The position numbers and the translations under genes were made by a program. A stretch of DNA of 64,000 bases from Alectoria sarmentosa. Its lineage: Eukaryota; Ascomycota; Lecanoromycetes; Lecanorales; Parmeliaceae. Shown here piece by piece: positions 1 to 12,600 of this stretch (position 1 is the first letter of the stretch; each line of letters opens with the position of its first letter). Below the pieces are notes generated by a model. That model was given only the letters and a program-made list of their open reading frames with translations, made no database searches and was not told where the DNA came from. The DNA is taken from assembly GCA_009733775.1 (NCBI GenBank), contig WOGZ01000137.1, positions 21,532 to 85,531 of the forward strand. The letters are read 5' to 3'.

Positions 1-1
1 A

Positions 2-661
2 ACGCTCGACTACGAAGCCCGCAAACAAAAAGCTGGTGAAGCACATAAAAAAGTATTGCGCGAGCAAGCCGCTGCTGCAAGGGCCGCCAGGAAAGCCTTA
101 GCAGATGCGCCTAACCCTCTCCATCCACAGCATGCTACTACGTCTCCTCACAAGAACCGCCAAGCCAAAGCAATCGCCGCCTTGCACACCCCGGACCTCC
201 CTTCGACAGCAGCGCCATCATACGGAGTCGAAGAGATCTCAGCATTCGAACCCTCTGACCCCCGCGCTTACCTCCTGCGCATCCACCAACAGGGAGAACA
301 AGCACCAGGTTCACTAAGAGGGAAGTCAAAGAGGCAGAAGACGTCCATGTTGCCGTTGGAGAACGTGAAAGAGGAGAATTATATCGGGGATTTGACTCTC
401 GTGGTCGATGATGTGAACGTGGGTGATGTGGAAGAGGATATGCAGGAGAGTGGTGTGTGGGATAATTATGCCAAGAGGGGGGAGGAGGGTGACGCGTTTG
501 GAAGTGTTGATGCTGTGTGTGCGGAGGAGATCAAGAGCTGGGAGAAGAAGTTGAGAGACTTGCTGAAGGGGATGTATGCGGAGGAAGGTGAAGGAGAGAG
601 TGTGGATCTGGACGTGGATTTATCGAAGATCATGCAAGCTCACGCAGCTGGATTTGCTTGA
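2..661 (+). CDS. 3' end of an unrecognised protein (partial)
   Basis: The reading frame is open from the left edge and ends at TGA 659-661, so the N-terminus lies outside the window. The visible 219 residues start with a charged, Ala/Lys/Glu-rich stretch that probably forms a coiled coil. A low-complexity Pro/His segment follows, then a basic patch (KSKRQKTS), then an acidic C-terminal third with a predicted helix (EEIKSWEKKLRDLL). I recognise no domain. The mix of basic patch, acidic tail and coiled coil would suit a nuclear or chromatin-associated protein, but that is only an inference. It converges on the polo kinase gene. Confidence 0.6.
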   Translation, partial: TLDYEARKQKAGEAHKKVLREQAAAARAARKALADAPNPLHPQHATTSPHKNRQAKAIAALHTPDLPSTAAPSYGVEEISAFEPSDPRAYLLRIHQQGEQAPGSLRGKSKRQKTSMLPLENVKEENYIGDLTLVVDDVNVGDVEEDMQESGVWDNYAKRGEEGDAFGSVDAVCAEEIKSWEKKLRDLLKGMYAEEGEGESVDLDVDLSKIMQAHAAGFA

Positions 662-1095
662 GCTGCAGAAAGATCTTTTGCTTCTTACTTTCGCTTATGG
701 CTTGCCTCGTTCTGTATGCTTGCATTGGCTTGATTGGTTTTTGGGTCAGGCGAACATCTGCACGGCATGCATGGCGCTGCTTTTTAGCTTGGACGAGAGC
801 TTTGGCGTTAGATACCCCATTTGCATAATCAATGCTATGATATGAACAATGCTCAGTGACGGCTCTGCAACGTTCGCTCCTCTTGAATGCTCGACCAAAA
901 CAAAAGAGAAATCCATCGTATACTTTTGACAGGACGCCCCAAACACCACGCTGGATCATTGATGCTCGCTGCGTGATGTCCAATGCTAATAATCCTGCTG
1001 CGATAGGACTGCTCAGGAGCGTCATTCAAAACGGGACATCCAATCATCGACACTGTATAGTACAAGACGTGCTCCGAGGCGTGATTGCCTGCCGC
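662..1095. other. convergent 3' intergenic region
   Basis: This 434-bp gap lies between the stop codons of two convergent genes. Only short shadow reading frames are present. I see no RNA gene or repeat, so it is presumably shared 3' UTR. Confidence 0.5.
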
Positions 1096-4000
1096 TTAAT
1101 TTTCAGTGGCAGGTATCTCATACCTCGAATCCCCACCCTTCGCACCGACGGTGACCCATACCAGCTTTCCACCTGCCTCTAACATACCCTCCCATTTGAC
1201 ACCCTGCTTTCTCCCCATACAGCCCAAACCACCCTCTCTAGCCCAAAGGCCCACGACGTCCCGCACGAAGGCTAACTTACCGTTGAGTTCGTTTTCTTTA
1301 ATCAATTCTTTGAACTCGTGTCCACGATAAGAGCCGCTCAGCATGACGCTTATGGGGTAGCAGAGGACACTTCGGGCAGCCAGTGCTCCAGCTACAAGGA
1401 TTCGTCCGCTTTTGAGAGCCTTTGCCGCTTGGGTCGGGAGGTGGTAGAAGTCAAGCCATGTTGCATCCCCTGAGATTACGAGTTTGGTGTGGTCTGGGAA
1501 GTTGAATTGGAAAGATCCATCGCCGAAGCCCCAGATGCCTACATTGCCAAGGCGTTGGTAGAACTTTACAAACGGGCCTGCGACACTGTTGCGTCTCGAT
1601 CTGCTCGTAGTCGGTTCCTCGAGCGACTGCGTGTCTATCTCTTCACTCTTGCCAAGGGTTTGCGTCATGTATTTGCCAAATTTGTCCCAAAGACAAAGCT
1701 TCCTTCTCTTCTCGTAATCGTGAATGTCGCGTCCAGCGGCAAGCTTATCTGCAACGCCAGCATCGCTTACTGGGACCTGATACTGAGACGGCGGAACCAG
1801 GACACGCTTGAGGCCGTCCAGGCCGCAGTTCTCGATGAACTCAATCGGTGCACCTCTTGCATGAACCATCTGGTGCTTCTCACCATACTTTGCCATATTG
1901 CGCTTCTTCAAGTGGTCTTCCGCTCCTGCAACAACGACACAGGTTGGGTTGCTGGTTTCGTCGCCTTTGAAGACGCAGCCAACGGTGCCATTAGCGAGGA
2001 TGTAGCCGATGCCAAATTTATTGGTGTAGTCGACCCACTTCACGACCACTGGGCGGTGCTTGAAGTTCTGACGTTTATTGTCGAAATCTTCAATGTGGGA
2101 ATGATCTTTGCACACAGCCAAGTCTTTCAAGCTTACCTCAAGCTCATTATGAAGATTTTGCAATTGAAGGAGGACGTCTTCCGGTCTAGAGTCTGGGAGG
2201 CATTCTAAGACCTCATCGGGCCCAATGAGCGCGTTTCCTGGCCTTGGGCTATCAGAGCTTTGCCTGGCGCGATCCGACGTCAACTCTGAAGATATTGTCC
2301 TGGTGAGGGGCACGATATCAGCCAACTCTTTCTGCACATTTGATGCGATTCTGGCTCTTGATCGAGCAGCCATGTCTTGTCTTTTCGCATCCGAGCTCGA
2401 GTCTGTCTGATCAAGACATTGATCCTTGCTTGGTGGCCTGCGAGCCTTTGGTGCCACTGAAGGGTCTGCCATTTCCACATCCAGTACCTGGACTTTCTTC
2501 GCTCGAGTAGCTCTAGGGTTCCGAGCCAAAGCTTTTGCCTCGAGACCTCCCGCACTGGATGCATTGAATGTGGTTCGGATAGGTAGCTCGTTTAGTAGGC
2601 CTCGTCGTGCGCGCACAGAAGCATTAGCCGAGGCCTTGGTGCGCACGGCGCTGTCGACGGGACCAGCATGCTCTAAGATCTGCTTTAACTGGGGAGGTCT
2701 AGAGCTGACGTGAGCAGAACGAAGAGTAGCGGCATGGCTTTGAACAGGAGCTCTTCGTAGTCGCTCAGGTAATGATCGATTACCGGTATTCTCTGCCACA
2801 GCAGTGAACGATTGAGACGTCGCGGTGGATGATCGAGACCTGTCTGCGTCTTGCATGCTAACGTCTGAATTAATCAGAGTCGATGAGCTGGAGTCATTTA
2901 TTTCCGAATTAGTCCAGCTTGATGTTAAGAACTTGGACGTGTACACCATATCTTTCGGCAAAGGTACAATAGGAGCGTGGCCAGAGTCTTCTTCAGCCCG
3001 GCATTCCTTGTACAAAGAAAGATGGAAATCTCCGCCGACTGCTGCTTGAGGCTCACCATCGCCAGGCAAATGTCCCACACCACACTCTCTTGCAAGAGTC
3101 CTCAGACTCAAGCGCTCGGTACCCTTCAGCATAACGTCTCCACGAGGAGATGCTTTTTTATCGAGATAACGGGGGAATTCACGACAGAAGTGTTCCTCCA
3201 TCACCATGGGAATAGCGTCGCCGCCGTGCATTGAGAAGAAGGGATGACCAACAACCTGATCTGGATCAGGACGTTCTTCCGCATCGACTTTCAACAGTCG
3301 AGCAACTAGGTCTTTCGCTTCCTCGGGTATGTCGTTGAAGTGTCTGTCCTTCTCCGGCCAATCATACTCCACGCCTCTGGCCTTCCGATAAATCTCATTT
3401 TGAGAAGCTGCTTGGAACGGAGGTTGGCCAACGAGCATTGCAAACCTGAAACGGTCAGATCTGGGGCAAGGCTAAAGGCATCTCCGGCACTTACACGATG
3501 ACTCCAATTGCCCATATGTCAACCTTATAATCGTGCCCACCCTTTCCTTTCTCCAAAATTTCAGGTGCAATGTAGTTGGGCGTTCCACATAATGTAGTCC
3601 TCCTAGACTTCTGGTCGTATAGGCCTTGGTACTCGTGCTTGCTCACCAAAACAGCCGCCAGACCGAAGTCTCCAATCTTCAGGTTCATGTCGTGGTCCAA
3701 GAAAAGATTCCCCATCTTTAAGTCTCGATGTATAACATTCCGTGCATGCATGTATTTGATTGCTCCACAAAGCTGAACAGTCAACCGTCGAACTTCAGGC
3801 AGGGTCAAGCATCTTCTCTTCTTGACCATGTCCATTATCGATCCATTGGAGCACAATTCGAGCACAACATAGGTGCTGTCTTTGAAAGTGAAGGCGCGGT
3901 GAAACTCGACAATGTTTGGATGTCGCATCTTGGCATGGATTTGGAGCTCTGTTCGAAACTGAGGAAATCATGAGCCTGTAATATACCTCTGAGCATCTAG

Positions 4001-4356
4001 CATTGACATACCTTGTCCTCCATCTTTTTTACGTTCATATAAGTCTTGACAATCTTGAGAGCATAAATGGTCTTGCCTGTCCCTTTACCCTTGTTGCGTA
4101 ACTCGCCTTCGTAACAGATCGCGAAGCCTCCTTTCCCCAGACACTTTCCTGTTCGAAACTTCTCGGCTAATCCGCCTTTTGTAATGGGAGGCTGTAGAAC
4201 CCATTCTGGTGGTGCAGGTGCATATTCCTTCTCTTTCAATGCTTTCTTTGCTGCCTCTGCCCTCTTTGCTTCTTCATCGGCCAGCTGTTTCTCCTTCAGC
4301 TTGCTGAGTTTTGGTCTTGCCTGGATGTTGGTTGATCTTGGTGATAGCGCCTCCAT
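1096..4356 (-). CDS. cdc5: polo-like serine/threonine kinase (Cdc5/Plo1/PlkA family)
   Basis: Mitotic kinase acting at spindle poles, kinetochores and in cytokinesis/septation. There are three exons: 4356-4012, 3958-3495 and 3445-1096, giving 1052 aa. The introns carry GTATGT and GTAAGT donors. The kinase domain covers about residues 66-330: Gly-loop GKGGFA (74-79), ALK Lys101, HRD 192-194, DFG Asp212, then GTPNYIAPE. A long disordered linker leads to two polo boxes. Box 1 (about 735-815) contains WVDYTNKFGIGY. Box 2 (about 885-945) keeps the DHTKL motif whose His and Lys bind phosphopeptide in animal PLK1. The start is the first in-frame ATG (MEALSPR). The frame is open upstream to 4443, but without an ATG. 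At about 1050 aa it is longer than animal PLK1 (603 aa) but near other filamentous fungal homologues. Confidence 0.93.
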
Positions 4357-4898
4357 TTCTCTACCATCAGCTAAGTCGTAGGTATTCGTTTTCGAATCCC
4401 AATGAGCCTGCAAGCTGACTACCGGGCTCCAGAAAACGGCCAATGGTCACAACTTCTGATTATCGCATGACCGTTGTATGACTATTATTTAGATATGGAT
4501 ATTAGCGTTTGTGAGCCTACTATAACCAAGCGTAGGAGACGTCGTACGAGGTGCACTGGCTTTCGTAATGAGTGAAAGGGTGTTCAGCAAAATGTAAACA
4601 TTGAAGGTCTTAGCGCATGACAACGGACGGCCGGCTTACCTTCCTATCTTGGCCACCGCCAAAAAGACTTGTGCCTCGAGTCGACTACCATATAGTAAGT
4701 CGTTGTCTTTTACTCTTGGTAACGCTGTATTTAATAAACCACATAGGAACAGTCCGAGACTCGTCTAAAATATTTACGTCTATCAATACATGGATACTCT
4801 GCTTTAATAGCCTCTGTCTTGCTAGCTGTCCGAGGGGCCCGCAGTCATGATAATTACCAAATCTCCTGACTGATTGTCCATTGACTCAGTTGCCCGCT
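4357..4898. promoter_or_regulatory. divergent promoter region between polo kinase and OPA3-like genes
   Basis: These 542 bp separate two divergently transcribed genes and must hold both 5' UTRs and promoters. I see no TATA box or repeated operator that I would name. Small reading frames here look random. Confidence 0.4.
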
Positions 4899-5996
4899 AT
4901 GTCTAGTATAGTGATCAAGCTTGGCTCTCTCGTGGTCAAGACCCTCTCGAAGCCGATTGCGGTGGGTATAGCTTCCTTCGTAGTCTGCCAATCAATGGGC
5001 TGATACCTGGCTATTCAGAACCGCATTAAGGCCCAAGCCCGAGAACATGAGAGATTCCGCCGCGTGTGCGTCAGCTTCGCACAGGGTATACATCGGTGGG
5101 ATATGCGATTTCGACTTGGACTTCTTCAAGATAGTGCGGCTCTCGAGAAACAAGCCACGCGGGAAGCTGCTGAAGCTCAGGCCAAGAAGCACAAGTCCGA
5201 AGCTCCTACGGTCAAGACAGAAGCCCAGACAAAGGCCGATGAAGCAGCTGAAAACCGATCTAAAGATAGCCTCGATAAGGCAAAAGAGCAAAGAAAGAAG
5301 CCAAAGATCCGGCCTCTGTCCGAAGCTAAAGCTATCGATGTGGGTGTCCTCTCCTCCCCTTGATCTGCCTTGAAAGGGAGGCCTTTTACCCTTGAATTCA
5401 CATACTGACTCGCAGGATATCCTCAGCTGGGCTCGAACTTCGTCTCCGAATCTTTCCTCTTCCTCGTTGGAGTCAGCCTGGTATTCTTCGAAACTTACCG
5501 CCGAAGCAAGCAAGAAACCTCCAAGCGAGAAGATGTCGCCGATCAAATTGAGAAGCTAGAGAATCAAGCAAAGCTATTCAGGAAAGCGTTCGTGGATCTC
5601 GAGAAGGAGACCCTAAAGAACAATGGCACCGGTCTGACCGGCACCCGGAGAATCCTGCCAAAGGAGGTTTACGCGCTCGAAGAGCAGGAGGAGGAGGAAG
5701 GCAAGCCAAAGGGTTGGGTGTCATGGTTTCAGGGAATTTACCGACGAGAAGTCCAAGAAGACGAAACGAAGCCGGAGCCTTCGGTTGAAGCTCCGGAAGT
5801 CAGACTTCAAAGCACGTCCACTGGGCGAAATGCTACGATTAAGAACGACTCTTCACCTGCGAGCATTTTGAGCAAATTACTACCAACAGGCCATAAGAAC
5901 GATCCCGCGAAAACCACCCAGCCGGTAGGGGAAAGCCACAAGAATACGGCAACCGAAAGCAACAGTCCGCCAAAAGAAGGCGTCTCCAAATCATGA
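4899..5996 (+). CDS. OPA3-like mitochondrial protein
   Basis: Three exons (4899-4961, 5019-5339, 5427-5996) encode 317 aa. The N-terminus (IKLGSLVVKTLSKPIA, then IKAQAREHERFRR) matches the conserved OPA3 family start, a hydrophobic helix followed by a charged helix. Exon 3 supplies the family's second hydrophobic stretch, LGSNFVSESFLFLVGVSLVFFE. A coiled coil (residues about 160-205) and a polar, disordered C-terminal half follow. The family is mitochondrial and its biochemical role is not settled. Both introns use GTGGGT donors. The second acceptor was placed at CCTCAG (ending 5426) because it restores phase. The C-terminal extension is longer than in animal OPA3 (about 180 aa), which is common in fungi. 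Confidence 0.85.
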
Positions 5997-6344
5997 AAAT
6001 GGATGATTGTGCGAACGCATTGTTGTCCTTGCGTGCCTCGACTGCATGTCTACGTGTGTATGAAGGCAAGTGTATATCATGAATGAACACAAAGAGTGGC
6101 CCCCCAGAATTGGCGGTATTCAATTGGTATATGACGAGTCTATGGGTAATGGAGGCATTTGCATGGGCGTTCAAGGATATCTTGTGTTTGATACCCAGAG
6201 AACGCATCTCTACTCGCATTAGTCTTTACCAAAGCATCCTCACTTTTCCCAACATCCAACCTGCCAAAGCTCCATTGCTCCCTCCACATCCCACTGCAAA
6301 CACAACAGCAAGCAGCCTCCCAAGATATACACACCCAGTCCCTC
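5997..6344. other. intergenic region
   Basis: A 348-bp gap downstream of the OPA3-like gene. It presumably contains that gene's 3' UTR. No other feature is visible. Confidence 0.4.
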
Positions 6345-7172
6345 ATGTTCTGCACCACCCTCCGCCGCCGCCCCTCCCTCACCACCCTCATTCCCCTCCT
6401 CACATCCTCCACCAACCCCGCCCTCCACGGTACCATCTCCTTTCGCCTTCTCCCTCATCAAGCTCTCCCCAACCCACCGACTAACCACCAATTTAGAAAG
6501 CAATCTCCAAACCCATGACCTCGCCCTCCCCATCCAATCTCGTACCAATCCGCAACAGCGCCCTGTAACCCAATCATTCCTCATCCTGACCACTTCAAGC
6601 CTCAAAGACGCAGAGTTAACAGAGAGGATAAATCGCTTCTCGACGCTGACAACGACTCCCATGCCAACCATCGCATTCCTGTTGTCCACTTCTCCAAACA
6701 AGATTGACCCTGACGGAATGCACCAATTCATGGAATTACAAACACGGTTCGCCCATCCCATCTTCGGCCACCACCACCACCACCACCACTATAGCTCCAA
6801 CTCTCTAACACAATCTCACCACATAGAATCCACGCCCTCCCCACACCTCTCCCTCTGCTCCCGATCCCCACTCCGCAGCATCTCCTCCGCATACTGCAAA
6901 CATACGCCACGCCGCCCTCACCGCGACCAGCACCAACAACAACAGCCCAGGTGACAACGCTCGCGCTGCTACCGTACGTCACGTCGACGGCCCCCGCGAG
7001 GCCTTTGTCGGCGCATGTGACGAATGTGCTGAGCGATCTGTGTGGATCGTTGAAGGAGGTGGCGCGGTTGTGTGAGACGGGTGGAGGGAGAGGGGTGTTG
7101 GGGGAGTGGTTGGGTGAGGAGGAGGGGAAGGGGGTCGCGGAGTTTTGGGAGGGGGAGTGGATTGTTGAGTAG
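6345..7172 (+). pseudogene. frame-broken ORF, unknown protein
   Basis: An ATG at 6345 starts a basic, mitochondrial-presequence-like N-terminus (MFCTTLRRRPSLTTLIPLL). Coding-like sequence continues only if the frame shifts twice. The first shift is +1 near 6444 (TTTCGCC), into a frame reading AFSLIKLSPTHRL to MHQFMELQTRFAHPIF. The second returns to the first frame near the CCA/CAC repeat at 6767-6790, to read QHLLRILQTYA and then DLCGSLKEVARLCE up to the stop at 7170-7172. No GT-AG intron explains either change. The two shifts cancel, so this may be a compensated lineage-specific change, two sequencing errors, or a decaying gene. The Pro/Thr/Ser-rich composition weakens the coding case. I do not recognise the family. 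Confidence 0.33.
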
Positions 7173-7486
7173 CTGGCTGTGATTCTTGTGGTGGGATAGG
7201 TCGGTTGAAGGTGGAGATGGCTAAAGGTGGGTAGAAGATCGAGGGGAGGAGGTGCTGCTTTACTGTTGTAAGCTCTGTGTCCATATTCATGATCACTTGG
7301 GCTAGAGTGTATTGCTGGCTTGACCTCATCTCTTGCTTGCTTAGACATGCTCTGGAAAAAATATCCAAGAAGTATCATGATGGTCGAAGATCAAGTGCTC
7401 AATTGGATCTTGTTATTAGTACAAGGAGTGCAAAGCAATCCAACTCCGCCAAGCCCGATCGGTACCAATCTCGCGCCTCTTGATCC
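7173..7486. other. convergent intergenic region
   Basis: A 314-bp gap between the end of the broken ORF and the stop codon of the fumarate reductase gene. No feature is visible. Confidence 0.4.
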
Positions 7487-9673
7487 CTATATCTCCAGTC
7501 GTGGTTCCTGGCCCTGAACACGTCCGATAACGATACTGGCGGCATACTTGGGGATGACCTCGTCGTCGTGCAGCATCTCGAACTCTGTTACTTTGTCAGC
7601 TCACAGAATTTGCATTGAAAGGAAGAAGTGGAACGAACCTTCAGAAGCATCCTTACCCATGTGGCTAAACAGCGCCTGTGGGCCTCCTGGATGCTCATCC
7701 AACCAATCTGTCACATCAAGCACGATACCCTTGACGACAATCCAGAGATCATCCTTTTTGTTATGCTTCGCCACTTCCTCCATGCTATACTCCTTCTCCG
7801 GCACCTTGAACTCCACAGGATCAGACGGCTTGCTCACCTTTCCTGGGTCCTTGCTGTCTGCCTTGTCACCCTTCATTACTGGAGCAGCAGATCTCTGAGA
7901 TTGCTGCTCTTGCTTCTTGCCTCCGGCAGCAGGCGAGTAGCTCGCGTCAGAAGATGCATTAGAGCCGTCTGCCCACTCGACCGAGATCTTCCCTGGGGTT
8001 GAAGGGTCGATATGCAGGGAGATCTGTCCAAGACGCTGAGAGGCAGTGGAAATTCCGCCTGTGATGACTTTCTGGAAGAGGTACTGGCTGGCACTGCTGC
8101 CTGCAACACGGCCATAGACGACACAGCCAAGGAGAGAAGAGCCACCGAGACGGTTGGCGCCGTGGACACCACCTGCGAGTTCACCGCAAGCGTAGAGACT
8201 CTCAAATGGCTTGCCTTCTGAGTTCAAGACTTCAGCTTTGTCGTTGATTTCGATACCACCCATAGTGAAATGTAGGACTGGCTCCATAACGGCGACGTGG
8301 AAGGTATCATCGATGTTGAATGGGAGGTTGTGGAAGAATTTCTTTCCGAAGAGATCTTTTTGTTTGCCATCGGCAATCTCGTTGTAGTTGGAGAAGGTCT
8401 TCTGGAGGGCACTTTCGGAGCATCCAATGTCTTTTGCTAATTGCTTGCCGCTCATCTTCTTCATCAGGCCACGGCCAGAATAATGACGAGTGTGGAAGTC
8501 GAGCACGTTGGATGCTTTGGAATTGAGGACTAGGCGGATAGGCCACTTCTTGGCTTCCTTCTGCTTCCACATCTCGCCAGACACATAGTCACGGTGACCT
8601 AGCTCGTCTGAAAATCTTTGACCTTCACCATTGAGTAAGAGACCGCCCTCACCACGTAGAGCTGCGGACCTGTCAGCGAAAGCCTCAATTTAATTTAAAC
8701 GTAGGCAGACATACCTTCAGCGGCCAAAAACTTCCATTTCGAGCCTGGGTCTTTGGGATCTACCAGACCTGTTGGATGCACTTGGACCTTGTCGAGATCA
8801 ATCCCGTTGCCACCGATCTCCATCAACATCTTCAAGCCATCACCAGTAGCATGTGTGCCGTTTGTGCTGGCCAGATCAAAAGTATCGGGCCTATGTTTCT
8901 TCAACAGAGATGAGTCGCTGAAATCGGCAGCATAGCCTCCAGTAGCCAGAATCACCACACCATCAACGGAACTCTCCTCGCCACCGAAATCATATGTGAC
9001 TCCAGTGATCTTGTTTCCTTCTTTGTTGATCTTGGTAACACGGGCTTTCTTGATGATTTGAATCCGCTCTGGGTCACTCTCGACCAACTCTTCCAGACGC
9101 TGCATTAAGGCATAGGTTATCGCCATGCCTGGAAACTTGGCATCATGCCCTCTGTGTGTTCGAGGTTGGGAGTGGCCACTAGGCAGTTGTAAGTTTTCTG
9201 TCTTTACTGATTAGACAGAGTGCACATACCCTAATCGTGAGACGAGAGTCAAATCCAGGTTGAACACATCCTGAAGCCATTCTACCGCTGAAGCGGATTG
9301 ATATGTGAGGACTTTGATCAGATCAGGGCGTGCCTTGTCTCTTGCCGACTTGATTGTGTCATCGTAAAATTGCTTGACGCTGTCTTGGATCTTCTCGTCG
9401 ACTTGTGTTCTCGTCAACGCAGCATTGATGCCCGAGGTTGCTTTGGTAGAATTTCCGCCGAAGAAGTCTATGCAATCGGTCAGTCTATTGAGGGTGTCAT
9501 AGAGAAGTCAGTGAACCGACTGTTCTTGTCGAGTAATAGGACATTTCCTCCAGCGAGGTAGATAGTATGAGCAGCACTCAGGCCAGACACTGCAACAGTC
9601 AACTTCAGGCCCAGCGGAACCGAGTGGAAGGCTGCTCACAGCCGCCTCCAACAACAATTACTCTGGGCGCCAT
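7487..9673 (-). CDS. osm1: fumarate reductase flavoprotein with C-terminal cytochrome b5 domain (Osm1/Frd1-like)
   Basis: Soluble FAD-dependent fumarate reductase (fumarate to succinate) of the flavocytochrome c family. Six exons: 9673-9640, 9589-9521, 9467-9230, 9178-8715, 8661-7639 and 7584-7487, giving 641 aa. The N-terminal FAD-binding loop is VIVVGGG, followed by FFGGNSTKATSGINAA. The active-site region includes HVHPTG-like VQVHPTG and a second flavin motif, CGELAGGVHGANRLGGSSLLG. A Ser/Lys-rich linker joins a cytochrome b5 domain (about 555-635) with the first haem ligand in HPGG and the second in EMLHDDE. Exon phases agree throughout. The intron after residue 34 has an unusual GTCGGT donor. 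There is no obvious signal or targeting sequence. The C-terminal b5 fusion is typical of filamentous fungi and absent from yeast Osm1. Confidence 0.92.
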
Positions 9674-12600
9674 TGTGAGTATATTGTGGAGAAGAAGCAA
9701 CAGGAGATGTTTGAGGGTGAGAAGGAGACGATGCTGAAGGCTTTCAGAGGAGGGGGGAAGTGCGGGTCTTTGTGTATTATAGGTAGGCACGCAGGCAAGT
9801 ATTGACAATGGACTTTGGTTTAGTGGCGTATCTCCGAGCCTCGGCTGTTGCTACACTAGTCCTGCGTACTAAATCGTCGAAGGTGATTGGTTGACCAGTC
9901 TCCGCAGCCTGGTGGTGCATTTGCACATGACCGATGATTCAAGTTAACTTTCCGAGCCGAATATCAGATGCTCTCTTTATGCATCTACCGGTAGTACGAG
10001 TACGTGGTACGCATTTCAGACTTCATTTCCGGACTGCCATGAGCTTGCAAGTGGCCTAGATAGGAGCAGAGGTCCACACATTTTATCATGGTTCAGAGTT
10101 ACGACATAGTAGCCTATCCTTGTGCTCGCAGTTTCGTTGCCCTGCCATGACTGCACCGTAGCAGAGCTAACTGCAACTTCAACACTGAATAACATCCGCC
10201 GAAGAATAGGTGAGGAGGATATAGGGAGATATCTGAAGACACCTTCACCCATGAATGGAAATTGTCAACATTGATCTCGAACCTTTACTCACTCTTCGAT
10301 TTTACCAATTCCGGTCTAACGACCTTGCATTCCTCGTCCCGCAAACCGATCGGAAACTTGTATTGCTGCGTCCCTCAGAAGTAACCATAAAATCAACTCT
10401 GACGAGTCCGCTGTTTCGATGGTGAGAGCATAGTGTCACGCCAGTCCGCTAAGTCCTGAAACAGCAGCGCTTGAAAATCCATCTTCCAATGCTGTCAATA
10501 CTCACGTAATACAACCATATAGGATATGCCTATTGCCACGCCGGATCCATCCCTCCGTCCAAACCAAGTTACAGCCGTGTTAGTGTTCATCTGATTAAGA
10601 AACTCATTTGCATGACACTTTAACGAGTCATGGCATACTCCCGTTGAAGTTGCGGAAAAACGTCGAGGGCTATAGTAATCTCGAGATACCCGTCACTGTC
10701 TATTGGCAAACTGTGACAATTTTGGATGAAAGCTTGGGTAGTCAGTCTCAGCATAGTTGCTCTACGAACACCCGAAGATAAGGAATCGTTGAGGGAGCCT
10801 CTAGATCCGACATCAGCACGTCTGCACGGCAGAAGTGGCAAATTACCAAAGGAGTTGGAGGAAATCAAGGCAGCGACACATTACACGAGGCACGCGATGG
10901 GGATACGACAGAAATCTGAGGAGAAGGATTACAACGTCCGCAGACTTACGGATGATGAGCAGGAGTATACTACTGACAATGGAAAAATAGGAAGCTACCG
11001 ACGTGAAGCAGATTAAATAACCAACTCCAGTGTCTCCCACGACCCCAATCCTCCATCAAGAAGAGCACAAGATCGATCGACATCAAAGGCTGCCGTAGAG
11101 GGTATCCGAACAGTCTTCGTCAGAGTGACCAGAGTGCTCAGAAGGTCATACAAGAGCAAGCAGCACATGCGAGACCCCTGCGGTCAATCCCGGTGGACAA
11201 TGGGTACGACCCTTTATGAATAGCTGTCACATTCAGTGACTAGCTCGAAATGTCCCATCTTCACGTCTCCTAGAACTGCGCCAAAATTTGACCACTCATC
11301 GGCCCACTATCATCATCCCATCCAACATCTTGTTCTCGGATACTGATTGGAAATCCACGGGGCTGCTACTACAGTGTAGTTGTTCCGCTCTTCTCATCAG
11401 TAAATAGTCATATCTGTCCAGCCCTGCGAGCAGACGCAATGGAATGGTATGCAAGATAATTCTCCAAAGAATAAAATGACCTGTCCTTTTCACCAACCTC
11501 GACATCAAGCGCAATTGAAGCTCGATTTTACTCAAAATGCTACAGGCTCACCACGCCCCATCGCATGGTCTCTTTCCCTGTGAAGTTTGCTTCTCGTTAC
11601 ACTCTGCCTTCCTCGTTCGAGACTTACGGTGCTCTCGTTCTGGCCGCTTGTCGAACTCTTTGTCTGTACCTGCAGGCTGTAGGAGACCTTTATTCTCTAC
11701 ACCGGCGGTGCTGGCCAGTTGCGCCAAATCTCTCAACCCCGGGGGTTCAGAGGTGCTGTCAGTCGCCGCGCCTGCTCTGCCTGGCGGTAGTGAGCGTCCA
11801 TCTGATTCTAGATGGCGACGCATTACATCCACATTCGCCGACACTTCGCTCGCGGTCGGGGTCTCTTCTGTTTCCTATGATATTTCACCAACAATTCAAC
11901 AGCAATGGATTGATAAGAACATACCTGGCTGCGGTCGTACATGGAATTCACAGCGTTCAAAACCATTTGAAATCATTTCCCTCATTGCACTCTTCCATGT
12001 GCGTTCCCATTGTATTTCCAGTGCGCGTTCACGTCCACACTTATGAAATATCGACTTTTTGGATGCATCGAAGGCGATGTCCGCAATTAGCAGCTCGACG
12101 AAACACTGATAAGAGACATTATTAATAGTTCCGCCGACGGTTGACTACTATCGACGATGGTGGAAAAGAGAAGCAATGCCCATTTACCACTCCCGTTCCC
12201 TTCGCCGTACTCTCCTTCCTCTCGGCATAGATGGTTCGGCTATCAAAAGCTGCTTTGTTTGCCCCAATCTTTCCGCCACATTCGACTTGCAATTCGGCTT
12301 CAGGTTTTTCCTCAAGCATTATCTGACGTATTTTCGATCTCTTTCGTCTCTTACTATTATGATAGCAATTCTGTGCGATCTTGGACAAGACCATGTCTAT
12401 CCATGATCCGGGAGGGTCGGCGAATGTCGAAGGAAATCGCTCAACAATCGTCTCAAATATTGATTAAAGCTTGCTCTTGGTACGATTATCATCCAGAGGA
12501 TGTCCTAGCACATGAAGAGCGGCCACCTCCTCTTCCACTTCAGCAGATGTACTGCTGTACGTCTTTTTGGCGATGTTCAGCCCTGTCAATATCGCAGAAA

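Noticed and set aside
1489..2208. 239-codon open frame on the plus strand inside the polo kinase gene
   Set aside because: It is antisense to a well-supported coding exon and shows no domain; typical of mirror frames in GC-balanced coding sequence.
6728..7378. 216-codon minus-strand frame
   Set aside because: Low-complexity composition (poly-Gly from the CAC/CCA repeat, Pro/Ser-rich) and overlap with the broken plus-strand ORF; no domain.
11548..11844. 98-codon minus-strand frame with a basic stretch resembling a DNA-binding region
   Set aside because: No leucine zipper or zinc finger follows and no splice partner could be found.
11565..12125. 186-codon plus-strand frame in the gene-poor region
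   Set aside because: Cys- and Leu-rich without domain or start context, overlapped by another frame of similar length; likely random.
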